Of a DNA stretch of 64,000 nucleotides, positions 54,885 through 62,865 are shown one piece after another. Position 1 is the first letter of the stretch. Each line of letters starts with the position of its first letter. The position numbers and the translations under genes are program-made. Below the pieces are notes generated by a model. The model was not told where the DNA came from. It worked only from the letters and a program-made list of their open reading frames with translations, and made no database searches. The DNA is from Simiduia sp. 21SJ11W-1 (GTDB lineage Bacteria; Pseudomonadota; Gammaproteobacteria; Pseudomonadales; Cellvibrionaceae), in the NCBI RefSeq assembly GCF_024138675.1, contig NZ_CP090959.1, forward strand, positions 3,584,001-3,648,000, in the 5' to 3' direction.

Positions 54885-55256
54885 CTACTGACCGCTAGCG
54901 GCCTCTCCAAGCGTACTGCATCCATCCTCATAGTCTGCGCAATAACTTCCCATTAATTCAGAGGCAGCTTCCTGTAGTTCGGCAAGGTAGTCATCAATCG
55001 TCCCTTCAGGGTTTTCCTGCTTCCACTCCTCATATTCCCGCTTTTCAAACCAACCTGCAGCAACTGCTCCAACAAAAGGCGCTATTGTTACCAATCGCTT
55101 AGCTCGCTCCTTAAGCTTGACCTTAACTATGTCTTTCCGGTGTTTAAGTTGCATGGTCACAATAGCAGCCTTTAAGCCATCGATTGTTTTATTTACAAAA
55201 TAGCCGCCAGCGGAAAGCACTGAAAACAGCACAAATATGATGATATTTTTAATCAT
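54885..55256 (-). CDS. hypothetical single-pass membrane protein
   Basis: 123 residues. An N-terminal hydrophobic segment (MIKNIIIFVLFSVLSAGGYFV) anchors or exports it. A basic middle (KHRKDIVKVKLKERAKRLV), a second apolar stretch (TIAPFVGAVAAGWF) and an acidic tail follow. Not recognised. It is AT-rich. The ribosome site is weak. Confidence 0.55.
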   Translation of the reverse strand: MIKNIIIFVLFSVLSAGGYFVNKTIDGLKAAIVTMQLKHRKDIVKVKLKERAKRLVTIAPFVGAVAAGWFEKREYEEWKQENPEGTIDDYLAELQEAASELMGSYCADYEDGCSTLGEAASGQ

Positions 55257-55325
55257 CTTCGGCCCCAATTTACCTGGTTTAGATTTTCATGTTATTCGGT
55301 GCTTACCATGCGCCAGGGCGCCTCG

Positions 55326-56051
55326 TTACACCTGCAACAAGCCAGCATTATTCCTAAGCCACTCCCTGTGTTTCAAGTAATCCGGCAACATTCGTTCTAC
55401 CTCGCGCCAGAACTCCGGCGAATGATCATGGCGAATCAAGTAGCAAAGCTCATGAATCACTACGTACTCCACAATGCGATTGGGTGCCATCAAAACCTGC
55501 CAGTTGAATTCCAGCTTGCCCTTAGCTGTGCAGCTGCCCCAGCGGGATTTGAACGATTTGACACCCACCCCTGCAGGCTTAACACCTACCAGGGGGGCAT
55601 AACGATCAACCTTCTCGGCCAGCTTTACTTCAGCATGGTGCTTGTACCAGCGAATGAGTGCATTCCGGACGACGTGGGGTTTAGCCGATCCTTCTGGCAC
55701 GCAAACCTCCAAGTAGCCTCTCACCAGTTTAACTGGCTGATAAGGTGATTTGATTACTTTAAGCCGGTAGTTTTTCCCCAAATAGGAAAACGCCTCACCA
55801 GACACAAATTTCTTATTTGTAATCGGATTCGATTCCTGATGGAGCTGGATCTTTTCCTTTATCCACTTGCGTTTATCTTTCAGCAGGTTCTGAATGCGTG
55901 CCAATTCAAGATTCTTTGGTACAACAACAGATACCGATCCATCTTCAATTCGGATATCTGCCGTTTTTCGTCGGTCAATGCGTTTCACTTCTGCAACGAA
56001 GCCCTGCCCTTGCACGTATTCCGGGAGCTTTGCCATCACACTGCTAGCCAT
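55326..56051 (-). CDS. YgjP/DUF45-type metallopeptidase with altered zinc motif
   Basis: 241 residues of the YgjP-like (DUF45) family. The family block FKSRWGSCTAKGKLEFNWQ and the C-terminal HSPEFWREVERMLPDY are intact. The zinc motif, normally HELCH, reads HELCY: His200 and Glu201 are there but Tyr204 replaces the second ligand (TAC for CAC, one base). It may be inactive or degenerate. Genes of this family often follow hsdR of type I restriction systems, and an upstream gene fragment ends directly at its ATG. Confidence 0.85.
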   Translation of the reverse strand: MASSVMAKLPEYVQGQGFVAEVKRIDRRKTADIRIEDGSVSVVVPKNLELARIQNLLKDKRKWIKEKIQLHQESNPITNKKFVSGEAFSYLGKNYRLKVIKSPYQPVKLVRGYLEVCVPEGSAKPHVVRNALIRWYKHHAEVKLAEKVDRYAPLVGVKPAGVGVKSFKSRWGSCTAKGKLEFNWQVLMAPNRIVEYVVIHELCYLIRHDHSPEFWREVERMLPDYLKHREWLRNNAGLLQV

Positions 56052-56147
56052 TTATACCGAACCCTTAAATTTCACTTTGCCTAGCTCCATGAATCTCTCC
56101 TGAAGGATATTCACAAGGGCTTTATAGTCAGGATCAATGGTGACCGC
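56052..56147 (-). pseudogene. 3' fragment of an upstream gene
   Basis: An open stretch of 31 codons (ending DPDYKALVNILQERFMELGK...) stops with a TAA that abuts the ATG of the metallopeptidase gene. That is typical coupling inside an operon, so this looks like the last part of a lost gene, conceivably hsdR. The frame is closed by TGA at 56148. Confidence 0.5.
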
Positions 56148-56249
56148 TCAGCCAAAGGCCTAGCTCCCGATATCAGTATCAAAGACCATTTGCTGGATGA
56201 ACATGACGAAATTTTGAACGGCATACTATCCCGATTAAAGCCCCAATAG
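56139..56249 (+). pseudogene. C-terminal fragment, S41 peptidase-like
   Basis: The plus strand reads GDRSAKGLAPDISIKDHLL, then DEHDEILNGILSRLKPQ and a stop. KGLAPDI with an acidic, Leu-rich tail is typical for the end of S41 (tail-specific) proteases. No upstream portion exists. It abuts the minus-strand fragment, so the joint near 56140-56150 may be a recombination scar. Confidence 0.4.
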
Positions 56250-56398
56250 GCAATCAGCTAACGTGCCTGCATGGCGAGGGCCTATGAATATTTATTAAAC
56301 AACGTGCGCTGGTCGTTATGAACCACAATCGTTAGAAAAGCCAATACATCTAGCCGCTTAACAACCAAAAGACCCTGAAGATAGCCCACCAAAACAAA

Positions 56399-56432
56399 GG
56401 CCACCGCCGCTTGCGCGATGGTCGCCTTTTTT
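56399..56432. terminator. hairpin terminator near the DUF885 gene end
   Basis: GGCCACC/GGTCGCC stem with one mismatch and a T6 run on the plus side. It lies just past the stop of the minus-strand DUF885 gene, where the T-run is weaker (TTTGTTTT). Confidence 0.5.
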
Positions 56433-56458
56433 ACTTTAAAAAAACTAGCAGTTAGCGC

Positions 56459-58330
56459 TTATGCCTGCGAAGCAATCCACTCGTTAACGCGACGCTCAAG
56501 AATCGGTAATGGCAGTGCACCGCCACCGAGAACGGTGTCGTGAAAGCCACGAATGTCGAACTTGTCGCCAAGTGCTGCTTCGGCCTTAGCCCGCAACTCC
56601 TGGATTTTCAACATGCCAATTTTGTAGGCCGTAGCCTGGCCGGGCCATGCGATGTAGCGGCGCACTTCCGAGCGCACAGCGGTTTCGGGAATGGCTGAGT
56701 TTTCCAGGAAGTAATCAACCGCCTGCTCTTCTTTCCAGCCCTTGGCGTGCAGGCCTGTATCTACCACCAAGCGAATGGCACGCCACATTTCAGCAGTTAA
56801 GTGGCCAAAATGTTTATACGGGTCTTCAAAGGCGCCCATTTCTTTGGCGAGTTTTTCCGAGTAAAGGGCCCAGCCTTCTGAATACACGGTAAAGCCAGCC
56901 TGCGTTCTGAACTGTGGAATGTCGGTGCGCTCTTGGGCAATAGAAATTTGCATATGGTGGCCAGGGTTACCCTCGTGGTAGGCCACGGTTTCCATATCCG
57001 CGGTTGAGTAGGCATTCATATCCGCCAAGTGCGCGTAGTAAATACCGGGGCGCGAGCCATCGGGTGTGCCGGGGTAATAGTGCTGGGCACCGCCTGCCTG
57101 CTCACGGAAGGCCTCTACCCTTTTTACCACTAACTTCGCCTTGGGTAGAATACCGAAATACTCCGGTAGCTTCGCCTCTATGGCATCAAGGAAGGCTGTC
57201 GAATCATCTATGTAAGCCTGGCGACCTTCATCGGTATTGGGGTAATAGAACTGCGGATCTTCACGCAGGAACTTGAAAAAGGCCTGCAAATCGCCTTCAA
57301 ACGCCATGCTATTTTTGATGGCTTCCATCTCTTTGCGTATGCGCGCCACTTCCTTCAAGCCCAGCGCGTGAACCTCATCGGCTGTCATATCGGTGGTGGT
57401 GTTTTGCTCCAGGCGCATCTGGTAGTAGGCCGCGCCATCTGGCAAGCTGCTGGCGCCGTGGGGTTCAGCTGGTGCCTTGGCCATGTCTGTTTTTAGCCAG
57501 GCAATCAAGGAGTTGTAGCTGGGGCCGAAACGTTTGACCAGCGCAGCCTTGGCATCGGCTTTGAGCTTGCCGGCCTGGGCTTCATCTATGGTGCCTTGCT
57601 CCAGTAGCGCATCTACCTTGGCCTGGGCATTGGCCCACAAAGGCGCATCGGTGCCGGAGTCATCGAAGGGTGCGCCAGTCACCAGCTTGCTGGCTTGATC
57701 GATGGCGCCTTCTGTAGCAAAGCGCGGTGGGCGAATGTTCATTTTGGCGCTGGTTTTGGCGTGCTCCAGCAGCTGATCTATACCGCGGGCAATGCCACCA
57801 ATACGGGCAGTAAAGGCCTCCATATCAGCCGCCGTTTCCACTTTGTGGAAATTCATCAGAAAGTTCGGCAATTGCGACTGTGCGCCACCCATTTGTTCAA
57901 ATATGTACTGGTGACGTAAAAAAGGCTCGGCCTTAAGATCTTGCTCGTATTGGAAGATCCATAAATCGTAGGAACTTTTACCTTCATTGGTGAGCGCGCT
58001 GCGGTCGAACTCGGCCTTCATTTTTTCCACGCTGGCCTTTTTCCAGGCCATTTGCCGGGTGTGCGCCTCTGTACTGAAATCGTCAATTTGGTCGTAGAGG
58101 TCTTTGCGGCCCAAAAAGCTCAGCTGGATGGGGCTAAACTGCAGCTGCTCCTCATACTGGGCATCCAGCCAGGCATTCAGGCGCAGTGTTTCCTGGGCCA
58201 GGCTTTCTGTACCGGCCTGGGTTTGGGCGCTTGGCGCCTCTGCTGTGGGCTGGCTTGTGCCTTTGGAGTCGCAACCGGCGATGAGTGCGGCGGCAATGGC
58301 CATTGGTAGCAGGGTTCGCTTGAAGTTCAT
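56459..58330 (-). CDS. DUF885 family lipoprotein, putative metallopeptidase
   Basis: 623 residues. The lipoprotein signal MNFKRTLLPMAIAAALIAGCDS has the lipobox LIAGC. The DUF885 domain fills the rest, with the gluzincin-like HEGNPGHHM and EGWALYSEKLAKEMG that mark zinc and catalytic residues. Such proteins are thought to be periplasmic or outer-membrane-linked peptidases. It is transcribed alone after the accessory region and has normal codon use, so it is native. Substrate unknown. Confidence 0.88.
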   Translation of the reverse strand: MNFKRTLLPMAIAAALIAGCDSKGTSQPTAEAPSAQTQAGTESLAQETLRLNAWLDAQYEEQLQFSPIQLSFLGRKDLYDQIDDFSTEAHTRQMAWKKASVEKMKAEFDRSALTNEGKSSYDLWIFQYEQDLKAEPFLRHQYIFEQMGGAQSQLPNFLMNFHKVETAADMEAFTARIGGIARGIDQLLEHAKTSAKMNIRPPRFATEGAIDQASKLVTGAPFDDSGTDAPLWANAQAKVDALLEQGTIDEAQAGKLKADAKAALVKRFGPSYNSLIAWLKTDMAKAPAEPHGASSLPDGAAYYQMRLEQNTTTDMTADEVHALGLKEVARIRKEMEAIKNSMAFEGDLQAFFKFLREDPQFYYPNTDEGRQAYIDDSTAFLDAIEAKLPEYFGILPKAKLVVKRVEAFREQAGGAQHYYPGTPDGSRPGIYYAHLADMNAYSTADMETVAYHEGNPGHHMQISIAQERTDIPQFRTQAGFTVYSEGWALYSEKLAKEMGAFEDPYKHFGHLTAEMWRAIRLVVDTGLHAKGWKEEQAVDYFLENSAIPETAVRSEVRRYIAWPGQATAYKIGMLKIQELRAKAEAALGDKFDIRGFHDTVLGGGALPLPILERRVNEWIASQA

Positions 58331-59003
58331 GGTCTATCTCTCTTTTGTTATAGGAATTTCGTGCGTTACCGGGCCAATGTAGCCTATTTCAGGCAGGGGT
58401 TCTATTCCCGAGGCGAAGGCCCACACCTGCTGCAAGGCATTAAAAATGGGGAATTCACAAGCCTCTGGTAGCAAGAGGCGCCCCTGTTTACAGATGCGCG
58501 GTAAGTGTATTTTTGCTGGCAAGCTGGCGCCATCAAGGGCGCGATTACAACCTACTTGCACCCGGCCAATGTAGCTGTTTAACCGCGCAGGCCTCTGGGG
58601 AGAAACGCAGGCCGGCGCCAAAAAATTATCATTTTGTAAATTAAAAGCGTGGCCGGCACCAGCGTCTGCCAAAAAAGGTACGAGCAGAAAGACAATCTAA
58701 GCGACAAACGCCCGTTAAAAGATGCGAAAAACGATCGTAGGAACTAAACGCTATATAAAAATTTATATTTCAACTTGATTACAATATAGATCTATCTTCA
58801 ATCACTCGACCTTGAAATTGCCATCAAGCTCCTTGCTTCAACCCTTCAATCCACCCGCTGTGAACCTTAAAAACCGATTATCGCACCCTCAATGCCTTGA
58901 CCTTACCTTCCTTTTATTCCGTTGCTAATTAACAAACTAAAGCTACGCTTAACTTTGCCGACAACGTAAGGCAAGAGCAAAAACACCCGAGGGGCGTAAA
59001 GGC
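58331..59003. other. intergenic region upstream of the chemosensory operon
   Basis: 673 bases. A minus-strand frame (58334-58672, 112 codons) just before the DUF885 gene lacks a ribosome site and family signs, so it is not called. The AT-rich stretch 58740-58960 probably holds the promoter of the chemosensory operon, but no hexamer pair stands out. Confidence 0.5.
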
Positions 59004-59279
59004 GTGGCATCTAAAACATCATTTTCATTGGGCAAGCATCTGGACATCAGCGCAGTAAACAACCTGCAAGAGCGTATGCTCAAAGCCCTCGAAAAATCCG
59101 GCGACGTGAACCTAAAAGCCGGTTCAGTTGAGCGTGTAGATTCAGCCGGACTGCAATTGGTGCTGTGCTTCCGACGCGAACTGCAAAGAAGTGGCAGCGA
59201 TATTTTTTGGCAAAAGCCCTCTGAAAAAGTGCTCACCACAGCTGCGTTATTAGGCATCCAATCTAAACTGGGTTTGTAA
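59004..59279 (+). CDS. STAS domain protein
   Basis: 91-residue stand-alone STAS domain, like anti-anti-sigma factors and MlaB. The conserved switch segment reads ERVDSAGLQLVLCF with the Ser that can be phosphorylated. The start is GTG. It lies 16 bases before a CheY-like gene and opens the chemosensory operon; similar STAS genes head chemosensory clusters elsewhere, where their role is unclear. Confidence 0.82.
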   Translation: MASKTSFSLGKHLDISAVNNLQERMLKALEKSGDVNLKAGSVERVDSAGLQLVLCFRRELQRSGSDIFWQKPSEKVLTTAALLGIQSKLGL

Positions 59280-59295
59280 ACATATTGAGGACGTC

Positions 59296-59658
59296 ATGGC
59301 CGACATCTTAATCGTTGATGATTCCGCTTCCATGCGAAATATGGTGAGCACCACACTCAGCACTGCCGGGCACAAGGTGTCTGAGGCGGACAACGGGCAA
59401 AACGCCCTGAACACTGCAAAAAGCGGCAAATTTGACATTGTTATTACCGATCTGAACATGCCGGTAATGGATGGCATAGAACTTGTTCGCCAACTGCGCA
59501 CACTCCCGTCCTACAAATACACACCCATTCTTTTGCTCACTACCGAGTCTGCAGACGATAAAAAGGCACAAGGCAAACAGGCCGGCGCTACAGGTTGGCT
59601 GGTAAAGCCCTTTAACCCCGATAAGCTGCTAGCCACTGTCGACCGGGTAATGCCTTAG
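59296..59658 (+). CDS. CheY-like response regulator
   Basis: 120-residue single receiver domain. The acidic pair Asp8/Asp9 (VDDSASMR), phospho-acceptor Asp52 (VITDLNMPVMDG), Thr in LLTTES and Lys in WLVKPF are all present. AGGACG precedes the ATG. As the only regulator seen so far in this cluster, it is the likely target of the CheA encoded next. Confidence 0.93.
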   Translation: MADILIVDDSASMRNMVSTTLSTAGHKVSEADNGQNALNTAKSGKFDIVITDLNMPVMDGIELVRQLRTLPSYKYTPILLLTTESADDKKAQGKQAGATGWLVKPFNPDKLLATVDRVMP

Positions 59659-59684
59659 TCATTCTATGCACCCGGAGCAGACCC

Positions 59685-61829
59685 ATGTCTATCGATTTAA
59701 AACAATTTCACCAAACCTTCTTTGAGGAAAGCCTTGAAGGGTTAGATGTGATGGAGCAGTCGCTGCTCCAGGTACAAAACGAAGACGGCGACAACCCAGA
59801 GCTCATTAATACCATCTTCCGCGCAGCCCACTCCATTAAAGGTGGCAGCGGCACCTTTGGCTTTGCCGACATCGCAGAATTCACCCACCTGCTGGAAACC
59901 CTGCTCGATGAAGCCCGCGATGGCAAGCGCACCCTCGATACCGAGGCCATCGACCTGCTGCTGAAATCCACCGATTGCCTGCGCGCCATGGTGGCGGGCC
60001 ACATGGCCGATGCGCCCGCTGCGGCCAACATCACCGATGAACTGGCGGCAGGTTTTAAAAAGCTTCTGGCACAAGCACCCGGCGCTGCAGGCGCGCCGCA
60101 AGCGGCCCCCATGCCCTCGAGCACACCATCGGAATCCAGCAGCACCCGGGTGTGGAATATCAGTTTCATTCCCAACCGCGACATATTATTGAGCGGCAAC
60201 GAGCCGGCACGGATTTTTCGCGAGCTGGCCGAGCTCGGCGAATGCCTGGCGCTGGCCGATGAATCCCAACTGCCCGAGCTGAACCTCCTCACCCCCGATG
60301 AATGCTTTTTACAATGGCAACTGTGGCTGCGTACAGCCGCGGCCGAGGCCGATATTCGCGAAGTGTTTGAGTGGGTAATAGACGATTGCACGCTCACTGT
60401 CCGCCAGGCAGCCGATGCCGAGTGGCCGGGCGAAGACGCACAGGCCGACACGCCCGTTAGAGCCCAAAATAATTCAGAGCAATCGGCAGTGAACGAAGTC
60501 ACTGCGCCCGCACAGCCTGCAGCCGCTCAGGCGACAGACGCGCAAGCTAAAGCCACAAGCCCTGCCGCGAGCCCGCCGCAAGGCCCTAAGAAAGCCGCGC
60601 CAGCCGCAGAACCCGCCCAGGCGGTAGCCAGCCCCCAGTCGTCGTCTATTCGGGTGGGCATCGATAAGGTAGACAGCCTCATTAATCTTGTGGGGGAGCT
60701 TGTGATTACCCAGTCCATGCTTTCGGAATTGGGTAACGATTTCACCATGGATCGCGTAGACAGGCTCAACAACGGGCTTGAGCAGTTGATGCAAAACACC
60801 CGCGAGCTGCAAGAGAGCGTAATGCGCATTCGCATGCTGCCCATCAGCTTTGCCTTTAACCGCTTCCCGCGCATGATTCGCGATTTAAGCCAGAAAACCG
60901 GCAAGCAGGTAGAGCTGAAGCTCAGCGGCGAGCAAACGGAACTGGATAAAACCGTGATGGAGCAAATCAGCGATCCGTTGGTGCACCTGGTGCGCAACGC
61001 CGTGGATCACGGGCTGGAACCGCCGGCTGAGCGCGAACAGGCCGGCAAAGCCGCCACTGGCAACCTGCACCTGAACGCCTTTCATCAGGGTGGCAACATT
61101 GTGATTGAAATTTCCGATGACGGGCGCGGCATCAACGGCGAGCGGGTGCTGCAAAAAGCCATCGAAAAAGGCCTGGTGCCCGAGGGCACAGAGCTTAGCC
61201 AGCAACAGATTTTTGATTTGATATTCGAGCCCGGCTTTTCCACCGCAGCCACCGTGAGCGACATCTCCGGGCGCGGCGTGGGCATGGATGTGGTTAAACG
61301 CAACATCAAATCCTTAGGCGGGCGCATTGAGGTGATCTCGGCCCAAGGCAAGGGCTCCACCTTCCGCGTGCACCTGCCCTTAACCCTTGCCATTCTCGAT
61401 GGCCAGCTGGTGCGCGTGGGTGGCGAAACCTACGTCATCCCCCTGGTGACCATTGTGGAATCGCTGCAAATGCAGCCCGACTCCATCAACTATGTGTCGG
61501 GCAATATCCCTATGTATCGCCTGCGCGAAGACAACGTACCGCTGGTGGCCATGAACCAGCTGTTCGATGTAGAGACAGACCCAACCGCGGTAGATAACCA
61601 ATTGCTTGTGGTGGTAGAAGCCGACGGTCAAAAACTGGGCCTGCGCATCGACGACTTACTGGCCCAACAGCAGGTGGTGATCAAGAGCCTGGAAAGCAAC
61701 TACAAGCGCATTGAAGGTGTATCCGGCGCCACCATTTTAGGCGATGGCTCAGTGGCGCTGATATTGGATGTCACCGGCATTATGAACCTGGCGCTCAGCC
61801 AGCGCGGCAGCAACCCGAGGGCCGCGTAA
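59685..61829 (+). CDS. cheA: chemotaxis histidine kinase CheA
   Basis: 714 residues. An HPt domain with phospho-His49 (FRAAHSIKGG) is followed by a long Ala/Pro-rich linker (about 250-310). Then come the dimerisation domain, the HATPase_c domain (VRNAVDHGLE, DDGRGIN, GRGVGMDVVKRN) and a C-terminal CheW-like domain. No CheY-binding P2 domain is clear; the region 155-250 has an unusual acidic composition. It is 26 bases after the regulator gene and 1 base before cheW. Confidence 0.94.
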   Translation: MSIDLKQFHQTFFEESLEGLDVMEQSLLQVQNEDGDNPELINTIFRAAHSIKGGSGTFGFADIAEFTHLLETLLDEARDGKRTLDTEAIDLLLKSTDCLRAMVAGHMADAPAAANITDELAAGFKKLLAQAPGAAGAPQAAPMPSSTPSESSSTRVWNISFIPNRDILLSGNEPARIFRELAELGECLALADESQLPELNLLTPDECFLQWQLWLRTAAAEADIREVFEWVIDDCTLTVRQAADAEWPGEDAQADTPVRAQNNSEQSAVNEVTAPAQPAAAQATDAQAKATSPAASPPQGPKKAAPAAEPAQAVASPQSSSIRVGIDKVDSLINLVGELVITQSMLSELGNDFTMDRVDRLNNGLEQLMQNTRELQESVMRIRMLPISFAFNRFPRMIRDLSQKTGKQVELKLSGEQTELDKTVMEQISDPLVHLVRNAVDHGLEPPAEREQAGKAATGNLHLNAFHQGGNIVIEISDDGRGINGERVLQKAIEKGLVPEGTELSQQQIFDLIFEPGFSTAATVSDISGRGVGMDVVKRNIKSLGGRIEVISAQGKGSTFRVHLPLTLAILDGQLVRVGGETYVIPLVTIVESLQMQPDSINYVSGNIPMYRLREDNVPLVAMNQLFDVETDPTAVDNQLLVVVEADGQKLGLRIDDLLAQQQVVIKSLESNYKRIEGVSGATILGDGSVALILDVTGIMNLALSQRGSNPRAA

Positions 61830-61830
61830 G

Positions 61831-62361
61831 ATGAACAGCCAAACAACCCCCGAACTCATCGCCGTACCCGAAGTGCACACCGCAGCCAAAGATGCCTACA
61901 CCGGCATCGATTTTATCAGCACCGGTGATCAGTACCTCACCTTTTACCTGGGCCGCGAGCTCTACGGGGTAGACATTCTAAACGTTACCGAAATCCGCGG
62001 CTGGGATGCCCCCACCCGTATTCCGAACGCCGCAGGCTACATGAAAGGCGTGGTGAATATTAGGGGCCTTGTGATCCCCATTATCGATTTACGCATTTTA
62101 TTTGGCGTTGGCGAGCCCACCTACAACGCCACCACGGTGGTGGTGGTATTGGCGATTCACACAGCCCAAATCGATCGCACCATGGGCTTTGTGGTAGATG
62201 CGGTGAGTGATGTGCTGGATGTTGATGCCGAGAAAATCAAAAAAAATTGCAGCCTTAGCGGCACTGTGTCTGAAGCCTATATTCGTGGGCTTGTGAATTC
62301 AGGTAAAGACGTCGTGACGCTGCTCGAAATTGAGCGCCTGATCAGGCTGGATAGGGAGTAA
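61831..62361 (+). CDS. cheW: chemotaxis coupling protein CheW (first)
   Basis: 176-residue CheW with the SH3-like double barrel (YLTFYLGRELYGVDILNVTEIRGW, MKGVVNIRGLVIPIIDLR). It couples a receptor to CheA. An N-terminal tail of about 30 residues precedes the domain. The gene starts 1 base after cheA. Confidence 0.93.
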   Translation: MNSQTTPELIAVPEVHTAAKDAYTGIDFISTGDQYLTFYLGRELYGVDILNVTEIRGWDAPTRIPNAAGYMKGVVNIRGLVIPIIDLRILFGVGEPTYNATTVVVVLAIHTAQIDRTMGFVVDAVSDVLDVDAEKIKKNCSLSGTVSEAYIRGLVNSGKDVVTLLEIERLIRLDRE

Positions 62362-62364
62362 ACC

Positions 62365-62865
62365 ATGACAGAAGCCTCACATGAGTACCTCACATTTCTA
62401 TTAGGTGACGGCGAGTATGGCGTAGATATTCTCTGCGTACAGGAAATCATGGTACTCACACCCACAACGGAAATTCCAGGCGTACCAGACTACATAAAAG
62501 GCGTGATTAATCTGCGCGGCGTCATTGTACCCATAGTGGATTTACGCAACCGCTTTGGCCTGCGGGAGAAACCTTACGATGCCACTACCGTCGTGATAGT
62601 GCTGCGCACCCAGCAAGCGGGTCGCAATGTGGTGCTTGGCATAGTGGTAGACGCCGTATCGGAAGTCTACAAGCTCTCGGATGCCGATTTAAAAACCGCA
62701 CCGGATTTTGGCGAAGCCATAGACAGCCGTTTTATACACTCGCTGGCTGCCATTGAAGATCAAATAATCGTATTGCTAGACACCCACAAATTGCTGGATG
62801 TGAAAGAGCTCTACAAGGTTACCCAGCGTGCCGTACCCGCGGCAGAACTTGGAGGCGCTGCATGA
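62365..62865 (+). CDS. chemotaxis coupling protein CheW (second)
   Basis: 166 residues, a second, diverged CheW (YLTFLLGDGEYGVDILCVQEIM, YIKGVINLRGVIVPIVDLRNRFG). The two copies differ clearly, so they may serve different receptors or array positions. It lies 3 bases after the first, and its stop overlaps the receptor start by 4 bases (ATGA). Confidence 0.92.
   Translation: MTEASHEYLTFLLGDGEYGVDILCVQEIMVLTPTTEIPGVPDYIKGVINLRGVIVPIVDLRNRFGLREKPYDATTVVIVLRTQQAGRNVVLGIVVDAVSEVYKLSDADLKTAPDFGEAIDSRFIHSLAAIEDQIIVLLDTHKLLDVKELYKVTQRAVPAAELGGAA

Noticed and set aside
57080-57092. Right-hand copy of the tRNA-end repeat (CTGGGCACC)
   Set aside because: Only nine bases match and they lie within the DUF885 coding sequence.
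58334-58672. Minus-strand 112-codon frame before the DUF885 gene
   Set aside because: No ribosome site, no family features and unusual composition.
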